Positions 44,401 to 51,902 of a DNA stretch of 64,000 nt are shown one piece after another. The stretch is taken from positions 62,001 to 126,000 of the forward strand of contig JASGJI010000005.1 in assembly GCA_049840815.1 (NCBI GenBank). The letters are read 5' to 3'. Made by a program: the position numbers and the translations under genes. Position 1 is the stretch's first letter. Each line of letters starts with the position of its first letter. The notes below the pieces were generated by a model. It did not search any database, was not told the origin of the DNA, and was given only the letters and a program-made list of their open reading frames with translations. The stretch comes from JASGDN01 sp049840815 (GTDB lineage Bacteria > Chloroflexota > Chloroflexia > Thermomicrobiales > UBA6265).

Positions 44401-44570
44401 AGACGGTCGAAACGACGCTCCGGATCGACCCGGCAGCCCTCCCGGCAACGGCTGCCCGCATCGGCACGTTCCTCGAAACAGGCCTGACCGACACGCCCAT
44501 CCACGATGGCGCGATCACCGTGACCATCGCTCCCGGCGAGACCCGCGCTATCGTCCTGACCTTCGCGTAA
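41439..44570 (+). CDS. Glycoside hydrolase family 38 (alpha-mannosidase-like)
   Basis: A 1043-aa cytoplasmic GH38-type enzyme, expected to release alpha-mannose by a retaining zinc-dependent mechanism. An N-terminal beta domain (to about residue 135) precedes the catalytic domain. The zinc site is 'HHSHYDIGYTD' near residues 143-151, and the probable nucleophile is the Asp in 'AMQTDVPGATIG' near 263. C-terminal beta-sandwich domains follow ('GFNHLSSRLGQSAGMW', 'TVTIAPGETRAIVLTFA'). The ATG at 41439 has GAAGGA upstream. It is followed by a 163-bp palindromic repeat. Confidence 0.85.
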   Translation: MPNQPLRKSRPLEGLAAVRQRYVDSTAATLLETPAGTIRISNVPLFRDHPTGEGSQLQQAIRLRLPASDAGTVVKASVLLPDADSPADTAIATLGNEPQSLLLFVPEVESEETVFVTVRTGGEEHSIEHLVAPQRKFTIHLVHHSHYDIGYTDPQSTVLESQLAFIDYALELATLTDDWEDDAKFRWNLEVNWPLKHWLRTRPKARRDELLRRIAEGRIEVHALPFSMHTEAYSQDELAQQLVFTRELREDWGIDIVSAMQTDVPGATIGLASLLTDAGIRYLAVAHNYAGISTPYLNDGQDLTRPFWWEAPDGEKLLVWYADSLIGDAYMEAMHNGFGHGYDDVIASLPEYLNAVVQLGYPHGQPGNWMNVALDGIDVRKQPYPYDILHLRVQGAFADNASSSLMPATIIREWNERWAWPKLRSSLDRDFFADMESRIGDQLETYAGDWTDWWAIGVGSAAFALGRNRKAQADLRTAQTLNALADVVTDEPLPSVAADVQAAYEEMALFDEHTWGAANPWDREADMFSSGAYQWTRKEAFAYTAEERTTLLHNGGLQRIAPLAATGKADVSSLVVFNPSTWMRTDLARVFVTKRDLTLDGSELVLIDAATGEPVPALFGPTDNPTHRPHGWIVEFVAKDVPAIGYRRYRVVRGKATTTTISASTTIANDALSVEVDAASGSIRHLIDRATGRDLVNPDAPFGFGAVIHDRYTTAPGFNHLSSRLGQSAGMWLLGKRRAGRYGHILETESNAVRERIRLRLELDGTDWVETTITLPHGTSRLHLSHRLHKPVSMEKESLYVAFPFAAPDPIVKAEITGGIVGPDSPHVPGSLDRFRTLRHWATIESADTSPVAWATTEAPLTQFGTIHIPYAPFMSSLPEWQQDPATIYSWALNNIWDTNFPPAQGGELRFSYVVATGGEDALTLGKDTGAAAGHPLVGVAAPAGATPMDLPDTGSFASVAHPAVEITHLAPARAGGIAVFLYSQAAETVETTLRIDPAALPATAARIGTFLETGLTDTPIHDGAITVTIAPGETRAIVLTFA

Positions 44571-44654
44571 ACGCCGGGACGGGCGATCGCACTACTCGCA
44601 TCGGCCAACGAGGCCATCACGTGATGCCGCCTCTGATGGCAGGACCACCTTGCC

Positions 44655-44817
44655 TGTCATCCCGAGCGAAGCGGACCATTCGTCGCGACTGCACTCGGGA
44701 TGAGCGAAGTCGAGGGATCGGGTCGCATGGACGATGTCTCCAATGCGACCCGATCCCTCGACTTCGCTCCTTGCGCCATGGGACGGAGTCGCATGCATCG
44801 CTGCGCTCGGGATGACA
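44655..44817. repeat. Nested palindromic intergenic element (163 bp)
   Basis: Outer arms TGTCATCCCGAGCG (44655-44668) and its complement (44804-44817). Inner 26-bp perfect stem 44703-44728 / 44743-44768 starting AGCGAAGTCGAGGGATC, with a 14-nt loop. No coding potential. It resembles the GTCAT-type intergenic repeats reported in many bacteria (from memory). Confidence 0.8.
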
Positions 44818-44869
44818 ATGTAGCAGGAGTCGACCGGCATTCGCGTCGTGTTCATCCGAGGCGAACGCG

Positions 44870-45670
44870 CTACTCCGGCAGGACGACTCCCAGCGCGGCC
44901 ATCATCCCGCCATCGACCTTGTATTCCCCGCCCGTGATGAACGCCGCGCGGTCGCTGGCGAGGAAGGCGATCAGTTCCGCCACCTCCTCCGGCTTCCCGA
45001 CGCGCCCCACCGGGTGCATCCTGCCCCACGAGGCGATCACGGCATCCTCGTCGGCGTCGCCCTTGAACAGATCCGCCGCATAGCGCAACAACGGCGTGTC
45101 GATCGAGGCCGGGAGCACCACATTCGCCCGGATGCCCTCCTTCGCGTAGTCCACGGCGATCGTCCGCGTCAGGCCGATGATCGCGGACTTCGTGGTGCTA
45201 TAGGCCGCCACCTGCGTCTGCGTCGCCAGCCCCTGCACGGAGGAGACGTTCACGATCGCGCCACCACCGCGCTTCCGCATCTCCGGGATCGCGAACCGCG
45301 CCATCAGGTACTGCGAGGTGAGGTTGACCCGAATCACCTCGTCCCACAACGTAAGGTCCGTCTCCTCGACAGTGCCGTAGCGCTGGATGCCCTGGCTGTT
45401 CACCAGCACATCGATCCCACCGAAGGTCTCGACCGCGCTCGCCACGACAGACCGCGCACCAGCTTCCTGCGAGAGATCTGCTGCGACCCCGATCGCCTCG
45501 CCACCAGCATCCCGGATTGCAGCCACGACTTCGTCGAGCGCCTCCGCACCGCGCGCCGCGACGACGACCTGCGCCCCACCTGCCGCCAACCGAATCGCCG
45601 CTGCCCGCCCAATGCCAAGCGAGCCGCCGCCGACGATCGCGACCCTTCCCGCGAACTCGCGCTCGGTCAT
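44870..45670 (-). CDS. Short-chain dehydrogenase/reductase
   Basis: A 266-aa classical SDR oxidoreductase using NAD(P). The cofactor motif is 'VGGGSLGIGRA' (GGGxxGxG), followed by 'VNSQG' (NNAG-like). Catalytic Ser-Tyr-Lys are in 'NVSSVQG' and 'AAYSTTKSAII'; 'GGEYKVDGGMM' closes the fold. The ATG at 45670 has GAGGGGAAG upstream and overlaps the epimerase-like gene stop by 4 bases, so the two are one transcription unit. Probably oxidises the sugar handled by that partner. Confidence 0.92.
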   Translation of the reverse strand: MTEREFAGRVAIVGGGSLGIGRAAAIRLAAGGAQVVVAARGAEALDEVVAAIRDAGGEAIGVAADLSQEAGARSVVASAVETFGGIDVLVNSQGIQRYGTVEETDLTLWDEVIRVNLTSQYLMARFAIPEMRKRGGGAIVNVSSVQGLATQTQVAAYSTTKSAIIGLTRTIAVDYAKEGIRANVVLPASIDTPLLRYAADLFKGDADEDAVIASWGRMHPVGRVGKPEEVAELIAFLASDRAAFITGGEYKVDGGMMAALGVVLPE

Positions 45671-46728
45671 ACGGCTTCCCCTCGCGACGCGTCCGTCACC
45701 TCCCACGTCAGGCAGAACGTGCGCTCCTCATACGGTGCCAGCGTGAACGCGGTCGGGTTGCCTTCCTCCTCCGGGAAGGCGTTCGCCGGCATGCTCGTGA
45801 ACGGCTCCAGCCCGATCACGTAGGCATCGCCGTACCACGGGTACTGACGGGTCGTGCCAAACTCCTGCCAGTACCAGAGATAGGGCATCTGCGTTGCGTC
45901 CCAACGCACTGTCGCGCCCATCCCCGTGGCGGGGTCCTCGACGTGGTACCAGGCCGTCTCATCCGGGAAGCCCCGCAGATAGAGCATGTCGCTCGTCGTT
46001 CCCCGATCCGGGATCACGGAGAGGTCGAGCGGCGAGCCGTCCGCGGCAGGCGTCACCGGCCAGGCAAGATCCGCGTGCGCGTCGATCCGCCGCGTCACCC
46101 CATCGCGCATCGGATGGGCAAGGAGCTGCATCCCCTCCGGCACCGTCAGCGTCGTACCCGGCGTCATGAACGGCGATCCGAAGGTGATGTGATGCCCCCA
46201 CATCGCCGAAACAGGCTGCCCGCTGAGGTTCGTCAGTTTCTCCTCCAGGCGGATGCCAGGCGATCCGGCATCGAGATGGATCGTCTTGGCGATACGCACC
46301 GGCGTCTTGTGCCCAAACACAGTGAAGCGGATCGAGACGCCCGCCTCGTCGTCACGCACGATCTCGGCATCCCACGGCAGGGCATAGACCTCCGCGTGCT
46401 GCCCGAACGACGTCCCGTTGGCCAGACCTGGAACGCCACCATGGGGGAAGATCTCCTGCCAGCCGCCGGGGTAGTACTCGGAGAAGGGCATCTCGTCCGG
46501 CGAGGACGGCAGGTACGCGAGCGGATTGCGGATGCCGCCCGGCGTCAGCCACGCGAAGTCGAGGTCGCGCGGCTTGTAGAGCAGTTCGACGATGTCGGTG
46601 CCCTTCCCGGCGAGGATGGATACGCGCAGCAGTTCGTTCTCCATCACCACGGTGGGAATGCCGTGCCAGATGATGTCATGGACCCGTGGACCCCAGTTCC
46701 GCTGTTTCCGATGCTCCGGCAACGTCAT
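45667..46728 (-). CDS. Aldose epimerase-like protein (galactose mutarotase fold)
   Basis: A 353-aa protein of the galactose-mutarotase-like supersandwich fold, resembling DUF4432/aldose-1-epimerase-type proteins. Typical segments are 'ENELLRVSILAGKGTDIVELLYKP', 'YYPGGWQEIFPHGG', 'WGHHITFG' (active-site His pair region) and 'VIGLEPFTSMPAN' (Glu). The ATG at 46728 is preferred to a GTG nine bases upstream, because GAGGTG sits at ideal spacing for the ATG. Translationally coupled with the SDR. Confidence 0.82.
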   Translation of the reverse strand: MTLPEHRKQRNWGPRVHDIIWHGIPTVVMENELLRVSILAGKGTDIVELLYKPRDLDFAWLTPGGIRNPLAYLPSSPDEMPFSEYYPGGWQEIFPHGGVPGLANGTSFGQHAEVYALPWDAEIVRDDEAGVSIRFTVFGHKTPVRIAKTIHLDAGSPGIRLEEKLTNLSGQPVSAMWGHHITFGSPFMTPGTTLTVPEGMQLLAHPMRDGVTRRIDAHADLAWPVTPAADGSPLDLSVIPDRGTTSDMLYLRGFPDETAWYHVEDPATGMGATVRWDATQMPYLWYWQEFGTTRQYPWYGDAYVIGLEPFTSMPANAFPEEEGNPTAFTLAPYEERTFCLTWEVTDASRGEAV

Positions 46729-46785
46729 CGCGCTCACCTCTCACCGCCCCGACACACGGCGGGGCGCGACACACTCATTAAGGGT

Positions 46786-46925
46786 GACCGGCAATAGGGC
46801 GAGACTCCCGCCCTGAACGATGGCGGCTTCCTCGTAGATGCGGCCCTTGTGGCCGCCTATGTTCCGTACAACACGGCGGCCACAAGGGCCGCATCTACGA
46901 GGAGCGATACCGCCTATTGCCGGTC
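46786..46925. repeat. Nested palindromic intergenic element (140 bp)
   Basis: Outer 13-bp arms GACCGGCAATAGG (46786-46798) and complement (46913-46925). Inner 27-bp perfect stem at 46831-46857 / 46875-46901, with a 17-nt loop. The inner core GCGGCCCTTGTGGCCGCC also occurs singly at 22160-22177. Confidence 0.85.
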
Positions 46926-47042
46926 GCTCTAAGACCGATCGAGACCGCCGCATGATAGCGCCACTGTGTGCGGGTGTCAGCACGATACCCTTGGGAGAAA
47001 CGATCGGTACGAGGACGTTGCGGCAGCGCGACACGCTGGCAG

Positions 47043-47089
47043 CGCCATACGAACGAATCGCCATGCGGAAGCTCGTCGTTCGTATGGCG
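47043..47089. repeat. 14-bp stem-loop
   Basis: CGCCATACGAACGA (47043-47056) and its complement (47076-47089) with a 19-nt loop, in the same gap as the larger palindrome. Confidence 0.65.
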
Positions 47090-47130
47090 GGGCCCGCACT
47101 GCCTCGCCGAGGCCGCTGCATGGTGCCCGT

Positions 47131-47664
47131 TCAGACTGGAAGGTCGTTTGCGAACGTGAAGACCGACCAGCAGATGGCGTTTCGCCGCCGCTGATCGTCG
47201 AGGACCAGCGCTCGGATCGCTCCCGGCAGCTGATCGCGTTGCCACTGGCATTCGGCTCGGGCCGCCGCATCCCGTTCGTCCTTTGGCGCGGCCTCGCGGA
47301 CGGCCTTGATCGCATAGGCAGCGGCACCGAGCTCGTGCGCGGCAACATGGGCGACGGCGGCGGCCTGGGCAGCCGCGTAGGCCGCAAAGCGTGGGGCGCC
47401 CCGCAGACCGCGCGCGGCGGCATTTGCATGTCCGGCAGCAGTCCGGGACTCGGTCATCGAGACCGCACCCTCCGCCCAGCTCCGAGCCATCGTGATCGCA
47501 TGGCGCGGCCGCGGGTCGTCACCGAGGATCGCCTCGAAATGGTCGAGGACGTGCTCGGCGCAGGCCGCTGCCCACAGCGCGAGGAGCCGATGATCGTCAT
47601 CGGTCAAGGTGCCACCCCGCCGGATGGTGATGAACCGGGGGTCGCGTTCCTTCGGCAGAATCAC
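47131..47664 (-). CDS. Imm5-like putative immunity protein
   Basis: A 177-aa helical, Ala/Arg-rich protein with the pattern of the 'putative immunity protein' family with an Imm-5-like domain. Seen are 'DDHRLLALWAAACAEHVLDHFEA', 'DPRPRHAITMARSWAEGAVSM' and repeated Ala-rich helices with 'AAAVAHVAAHELGAAAYAIKA'. The last segment, 'RDQLPGAIRALV', is also typical. In polymorphic toxin systems such proteins neutralise a cognate toxin. No toxin gene is visible nearby, so it looks orphaned or has another role. ATG at 47664. Confidence 0.75.
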   Translation of the reverse strand: MILPKERDPRFITIRRGGTLTDDDHRLLALWAAACAEHVLDHFEAILGDDPRPRHAITMARSWAEGAVSMTESRTAAGHANAAARGLRGAPRFAAYAAAQAAAVAHVAAHELGAAAYAIKAVREAAPKDERDAAARAECQWQRDQLPGAIRALVLDDQRRRNAICWSVFTFANDLPV

Positions 47665-47682
47665 GAGCCCTCCCTAGCGGGC

Positions 47683-48225
47683 CTAGAAGCCACTCAGTTG
47701 CACCGACCCGCTGGCGTTCGTCGCCCCATCGACCGTGATCGTCACCTGAAGCGCCCCGCTCGGCCACGGCTCACCGTCCGTCAAGGTCAGGTGAACCTCG
47801 ATCCATCCGGCAGGCCGGTCCGCAGTGAGCGTGAACTCCTGCATCAGCGTCGGCACTGCGACTCCATTGATCGACCAGTCCGCCCGGATGGTCGTCCCGG
47901 CCGGGAGGGCGCTCGTCTGCACGAAGGCACGGATCGTCGGCGTCGAACGCCCGAGCGAGGTCGCAGGAGCAGCCGGACCGCCCGTCGCCGCATCGATGTC
48001 CGCCGCGAACACGACCTCCCCCAGGGCGATCTGCGGAGGCTGCGTCGGCGCGAGGGTCGCCGTGGGAACGGGAGGAACGCTCGCCGTCGGCGTCGGGGTG
48101 TCGTCCCCGCCCGAACCGCCGCATCCGGCGAGCGTCGCCACCACGAACGCGCCGACCAGGACGAGGCGTCCGGATCGTCCCGGTCGCAATCGGTCCCGCC
48201 ATCCTGTCCTGGTCGTTCCCGGCAC
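47683..48225 (-). CDS. Secreted lipoprotein, unknown function
   Basis: A 180-aa predicted lipoprotein. From the GTG at 48225 (GAAGGAG ten bases upstream) there is a basic start, a hydrophobic helix 'LVLVGAFVVATLAG' and a lipobox 'TLAGC', with the lipid-bearing Cys followed by 'GGSGGDD'. A Thr/Pro linker leads to a beta-sandwich domain ('GTTIRADWSINGVAVPTLMQEFTLTAD', 'GWIEVHLTLTDG') of Ig-like appearance. It lies 18 bases upstream of the Imm5-like gene on the same strand. Confidence 0.72.
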   Translation of the reverse strand: MPGTTRTGWRDRLRPGRSGRLVLVGAFVVATLAGCGGSGGDDTPTPTASVPPVPTATLAPTQPPQIALGEVVFAADIDAATGGPAAPATSLGRSTPTIRAFVQTSALPAGTTIRADWSINGVAVPTLMQEFTLTADRPAGWIEVHLTLTDGEPWPSGALQVTITVDGATNASGSVQLSGF

Positions 48226-48397
48226 GCCGCCCGCTCCTTCCCATATCACCGTGGGCAAATCCCGCCGCCGGGAATCGCATCCATCATTCAGCCGCCGCGA
48301 TTGTACCCGGTCCATCCCGCCGCATCGCGACACCCGCGCCAGGAACCCGCAAATCGGGGTATGCTCGCCCTATCGCCCCCTGACGCTAGGAGCATCC

Positions 48398-49156
48398 ATG
48401 AACCCGCAGCAACCCCGGCCACGCCCCGCCCGCACCCAGCCCGCCACCTCGCCCCATACCCGCGAAACCGAGGATCAGCGATTCCTGCGCTGGACCGAGA
48501 CCGACCGCCAGAAGGCCGCAGAGTTCACGCATTCCGATCAATGGCGCGTCCTCCGCATCCTGGGGGAGTTCGTCGCTGGCTTCGATGATCTCGCCGATCT
48601 CGGTCCCGCCGTCTCCATCTTCGGATCGGCCCGCCTGCCACTCGATCATCCGGCCTGCCTCGCCGCCGAAGACCTCGCCGCGCGGCTTGCCCGCGCCGGC
48701 ATTGCTGTCATCACCGGCGGTGGTCCCGGCATCATGGAGGCATCCAACAAGGGGGCGGATGAAGCCGATGGCGTCTCGGTCGGCGTCGGGATCGAGCTTC
48801 CGTTCGAGACCGGGAACAACGGCTGGGTCAACCGCTCGCTCCAGTTCCGCTACTTCTTCGTGCGGAAGACGATGTTCGTGAAGTACGCGCAGGGATTCGT
48901 CTTCTTCCCCGGCGGCTTCGGCACGCTGGACGAATTCTTCGAAGTCCTCACGCTCATGCAGACCGGCAAACTCGCGCGCACGCCAATCGTCCTGTTCGGC
49001 ACGGCGTTCTGGAGCGGCCTGCTCGACTGGGTGCAGGACGTGCAGATCGGCGGGGGCATGGTCTCGCCGGAAGATCGCGAACTCGTGCTGCTCACCGACG
49101 ATCCCGATCTGGCCGCCCGCACGTTGATCGGCGCCATTGCCGACGACCTGCGCTGA
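48398..49156 (+). CDS. LOG family protein (TIGR00730; possible cytokinin riboside 5'-monophosphate phosphoribohydrolase)
   Basis: A 252-aa Rossmann-like LOG-family protein. The two signatures 'GGGPGIMEASNKGA' and 'PGGFGTLDEFFE' (PGGxGTxxE) are intact, with 'FGSAR' at the first strand. Family members cleave nucleotide 5'-monophosphates from the base; some are mis-annotated as lysine decarboxylases. The start is the ATG at 48398, since upstream in-frame sequence is antisense to the lipoprotein gene. Upstream of lon and separated from it by about 240 bases. Confidence 0.9.
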   Translation: MNPQQPRPRPARTQPATSPHTRETEDQRFLRWTETDRQKAAEFTHSDQWRVLRILGEFVAGFDDLADLGPAVSIFGSARLPLDHPACLAAEDLAARLARAGIAVITGGGPGIMEASNKGADEADGVSVGVGIELPFETGNNGWVNRSLQFRYFFVRKTMFVKYAQGFVFFPGGFGTLDEFFEVLTLMQTGKLARTPIVLFGTAFWSGLLDWVQDVQIGGGMVSPEDRELVLLTDDPDLAARTLIGAIADDLR

Positions 49157-49329
49157 TCCTCCAGTCGATATCCGCGAACGAACGCCCTGTTCAGCGCCGA
49201 TACCTGCCCAACCGATCATGCAGGCATCGGCATGCTGCGGTATCATGGGCCCGCAGTCGATCCACCCCCGGCTGGCATCCGCCATGCGTCACACGTCCGT
49301 GAAGGCAGGCGACAGGTCCAATCCATCGG

Positions 49330-49339
49330 TGAACGTTCA
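49330..49339. promoter_or_regulatory. Palindromic element in the lon upstream region
   Basis: TGAACGTTCA, a 10-bp perfect palindrome about 60 bases before the lon start and just upstream of a CATACT -10-like sequence. Neither a CIRCE nor a canonical LexA box; a stress-regulator site is possible but unproven. Confidence 0.3.
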
Positions 49340-49399
49340 TTCACGGCATACTGTATTTCCTGCATCGCCCGGTCCCACCATTTCGAGGAGAGTTGTCCA

Positions 49400-51853
49400 A
49401 TGCGACAACATGACGATCTGCCAGTCAGTTCCGGCCGCATGCGCGGTGGTCGCATGCCGGTGCTGCCACTGAAGAACGTCGTGGTATTCCCGCGCAACGT
49501 CATCAGCATGCTGTTGCTTCGCCACCGCTCGATCCACGCGGTCGAGGAGGCGATGCTCGGCAACAAGATGATCGCGGTCACCTCGTACAAGGACACCGGC
49601 GCCGAGGACCCCACCGCCGCCGACCTCTTCCGCTACGGCACGCTCGCCAGCATCCTTTCCGTCGAGCGGCAACAGGACGGCAACCTCCAGGTCGTGCTCG
49701 AAGGCATCGACCGCATCGAGCTGGAGAACGTCGACCTCTCCCGACCCTTCTTCATGGCATCGTCCCGCGAGATCCCGGAACCCTCGGTCGATCCCGTGCA
49801 GGTCGATGTCCTCATCCAGCACATCCAGGAGCTCTCCGGCCGCTACGCCGATGCGCGCGGCGTCCTGAGCGTGGAAGTGCTGGACATGATCCAGCGCGCC
49901 ACCCACCCCGGCCACCTCGCCGACCTGCTGGCCACGCAATTGATCGACGACTTCGAGAAGCGGCAGGATCTCCTCGCCACCGCGGACCCGCTCGCCCGGC
50001 TGGAGCGCATCGGCGCCTATCTCTCTGGCGAGCTGGACGTCTTCGCGCTCGAACAGAAGATCCGCGACGGCGTCCGCGCCCAGATGGACGAGCAGCAGCG
50101 CCGCCACTACCTGATGGCGCAGCAGGAAGCCATCGCCAAGGAGCTCGGCGGTGACGACGCCGACGAGTTCCAGACCCTGCGCAACAAGATCAAGGGTCGC
50201 GGCCTCCCCGCCTACGTCGAGGAGAAACTGACGCGCGAGATGGCGCGCCTCGAGCGCATGCCCAGCGTCTCCGCCGAATCGACCGTCTCCCGCACCTACA
50301 TCGAGACGATGCTGGCCCTGCCGTGGCACGAGATCACGGACGACAGCATTGATCTCCTCGCGGCAGAAGCCGCGCTCGGTCGCGATCACTACGGCCTCGA
50401 CGCGGTGAAGGAACGCATCATCGAGTTCCTCGCCGTCCGCAAGCTGACCTTGCAGGCGGGCACGCAAGCCTCCGCGCAGATCCTCTGCCTGTGGGGACCA
50501 CCGGGCGTCGGCAAGACCAGCCTCGGGCGTTCCGTCGCGCAGGCGATGGGCCGCAAGTTCGTGCGCGTCTCGCTCGGCGGCATCCGCGACGAGGCAGAGA
50601 TTCGCGGCCACCGGCGCACGTATATCGGCGCCCAGACCGGACGCATCATCTCCGCGATGAAGACCGCAGGCACGATGAACCCGGTGATCCTGCTGGACGA
50701 GATCGACAAGCTTGCCTCCGATTACCGCGGTGATCCGACCGCCGCCATGCTGGAAGTGCTCGATCCGGAGCAGAACAAGTCGTTCGTGGATCACTACCTC
50801 GACGTCCCCTACGACCTCTCGCAGGTGCTCTTCATCACCACGGCGAATTACGCACAGCAGATCCCGCGTCCGCTCCGCGACCGCATGGAGATGATCGAGG
50901 TCTCGGCCTACACCGAGGACGAAAAGGCGGAAATCGCCTCCCGTCACCTCCTGCGCCGCCAGATCTCCGCGAGCGCGCCGCAGATGGCCGATGTCGAAAT
51001 CGACATCCTCACCTGGAAGCAGCTGATCCGCGCCTATACGCGGGAGGCAGGCGTGCGTGGCCTCGACCGCGAGGTCGCCAACCTCGGACGCAAGATCGCG
51101 ACACAGATCGTGCGGGGCAAGCTCGATCCCAGCGTGCCGCTGGTCATCACGCCGGACACGCTGGAGGATTTCCTCGGCCCGAAGAAGTACGGAACCGAGC
51201 AGGATCTCGGTGGCAGCCAGATCGGCCTGGCGATCGGTCTCGGCGTGACGGAGATCGGTGGCGAGATCATCCCGGTCGAGGTGGCGACCATGTCCGGCCA
51301 CGGCTCGATCCGCGTCACCGGACAGGCCGGCGACGTGATGCAGGAATCCGCTCACGCGGCGATCTCCTACGCCCGCTCCCGCGCCGACGAACTGAACATC
51401 CCGCGCGACTTCCACGAGCGGCTGGACATCCACATCCATCTGGCCGAAGCTGCCACCCCGAAGGATGGCCCGTCCGCTGGCATCACGATGGCGACGGCGC
51501 TCATCTCCGCACTCACGAAGCGTCCGGTCCGCAGCGACACCGCCATGACCGGCGAGATCATGCTGCGCGGGCACGTCCGCCCGATCGGGGGGCTGCGGGA
51601 CAAGGCGCTGGCCGCCCATCGCCACGGCTATCGCCGCCTGATCGCGCCCAAGGACAACCAGCAGGACCTGCGCGACATTCCCCAGAATATCCGGGACGAG
51701 ATGGAGTTCTTCTTCGTCAGCACGATGGACCAGGTGATCCGCGAGGCGATCCTGCTGGACGAGCAGCAGGAAGACCAGCTGGAGGATGTGACCTCCTTCA
51801 AGGCGACGCTCCCGATCCAGCCTGACGTGATCGACGCCCAAGGTCGCCACTAA
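49400..51853 (+). CDS. lon: ATP-dependent protease Lon
   Basis: An 817-aa cytoplasmic AAA+ serine protease degrading misfolded and regulatory proteins. The N-terminal substrate domain starts 'LPVLPLKNVVVFP'-like. Walker A is 'GPPGVGKTSLGRS'; Walker B is 'VILLDEIDKL'. The C-terminal protease domain has the Ser-Lys dyad in 'PKDGPSAGITMA' (Ser) and 'GGLRDKALAAHRHG' (Lys). ATG at 49400 with GAGGAG upstream. Size and domain order are typical. A strong convergent hairpin follows. Confidence 0.97.
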   Translation: MRQHDDLPVSSGRMRGGRMPVLPLKNVVVFPRNVISMLLLRHRSIHAVEEAMLGNKMIAVTSYKDTGAEDPTAADLFRYGTLASILSVERQQDGNLQVVLEGIDRIELENVDLSRPFFMASSREIPEPSVDPVQVDVLIQHIQELSGRYADARGVLSVEVLDMIQRATHPGHLADLLATQLIDDFEKRQDLLATADPLARLERIGAYLSGELDVFALEQKIRDGVRAQMDEQQRRHYLMAQQEAIAKELGGDDADEFQTLRNKIKGRGLPAYVEEKLTREMARLERMPSVSAESTVSRTYIETMLALPWHEITDDSIDLLAAEAALGRDHYGLDAVKERIIEFLAVRKLTLQAGTQASAQILCLWGPPGVGKTSLGRSVAQAMGRKFVRVSLGGIRDEAEIRGHRRTYIGAQTGRIISAMKTAGTMNPVILLDEIDKLASDYRGDPTAAMLEVLDPEQNKSFVDHYLDVPYDLSQVLFITTANYAQQIPRPLRDRMEMIEVSAYTEDEKAEIASRHLLRRQISASAPQMADVEIDILTWKQLIRAYTREAGVRGLDREVANLGRKIATQIVRGKLDPSVPLVITPDTLEDFLGPKKYGTEQDLGGSQIGLAIGLGVTEIGGEIIPVEVATMSGHGSIRVTGQAGDVMQESAHAAISYARSRADELNIPRDFHERLDIHIHLAEAATPKDGPSAGITMATALISALTKRPVRSDTAMTGEIMLRGHVRPIGGLRDKALAAHRHGYRRLIAPKDNQQDLRDIPQNIRDEMEFFFVSTMDQVIREAILLDEQQEDQLEDVTSFKATLPIQPDVIDAQGRH

Positions 51854-51866
51854 CCCCACGCCGTCT

Positions 51867-51902
51867 CCTGATGCCCCCGTTCCTGGGTCGGGGGGCATCA
51901 GG
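51867..51902. terminator. Bidirectional hairpin between lon and the giant secreted protein
   Basis: A 12-bp stem CCTGATGCCCCC / GGGGGCATCAGG with a 12-nt loop. Its right arm overlaps the stop codon of the minus-strand gene. No T-run on either side. Confidence 0.65.

Larger units (their letters stand above)
46729..47130. other. Intergenic region with palindromic repeats, no gene seen
   Basis: About 400 bases between two minus-strand genes. It contains two palindromic elements (46786-46925 and 47043-47089). Reading frames through it follow the repeat and show no family character. Confidence 0.6.

Noticed and set aside
46741..47121. 126-codon minus-strand frame in the repeat-rich gap
   Set aside because: It runs through two palindromes; its coding look derives from the repeat and it matches no family.
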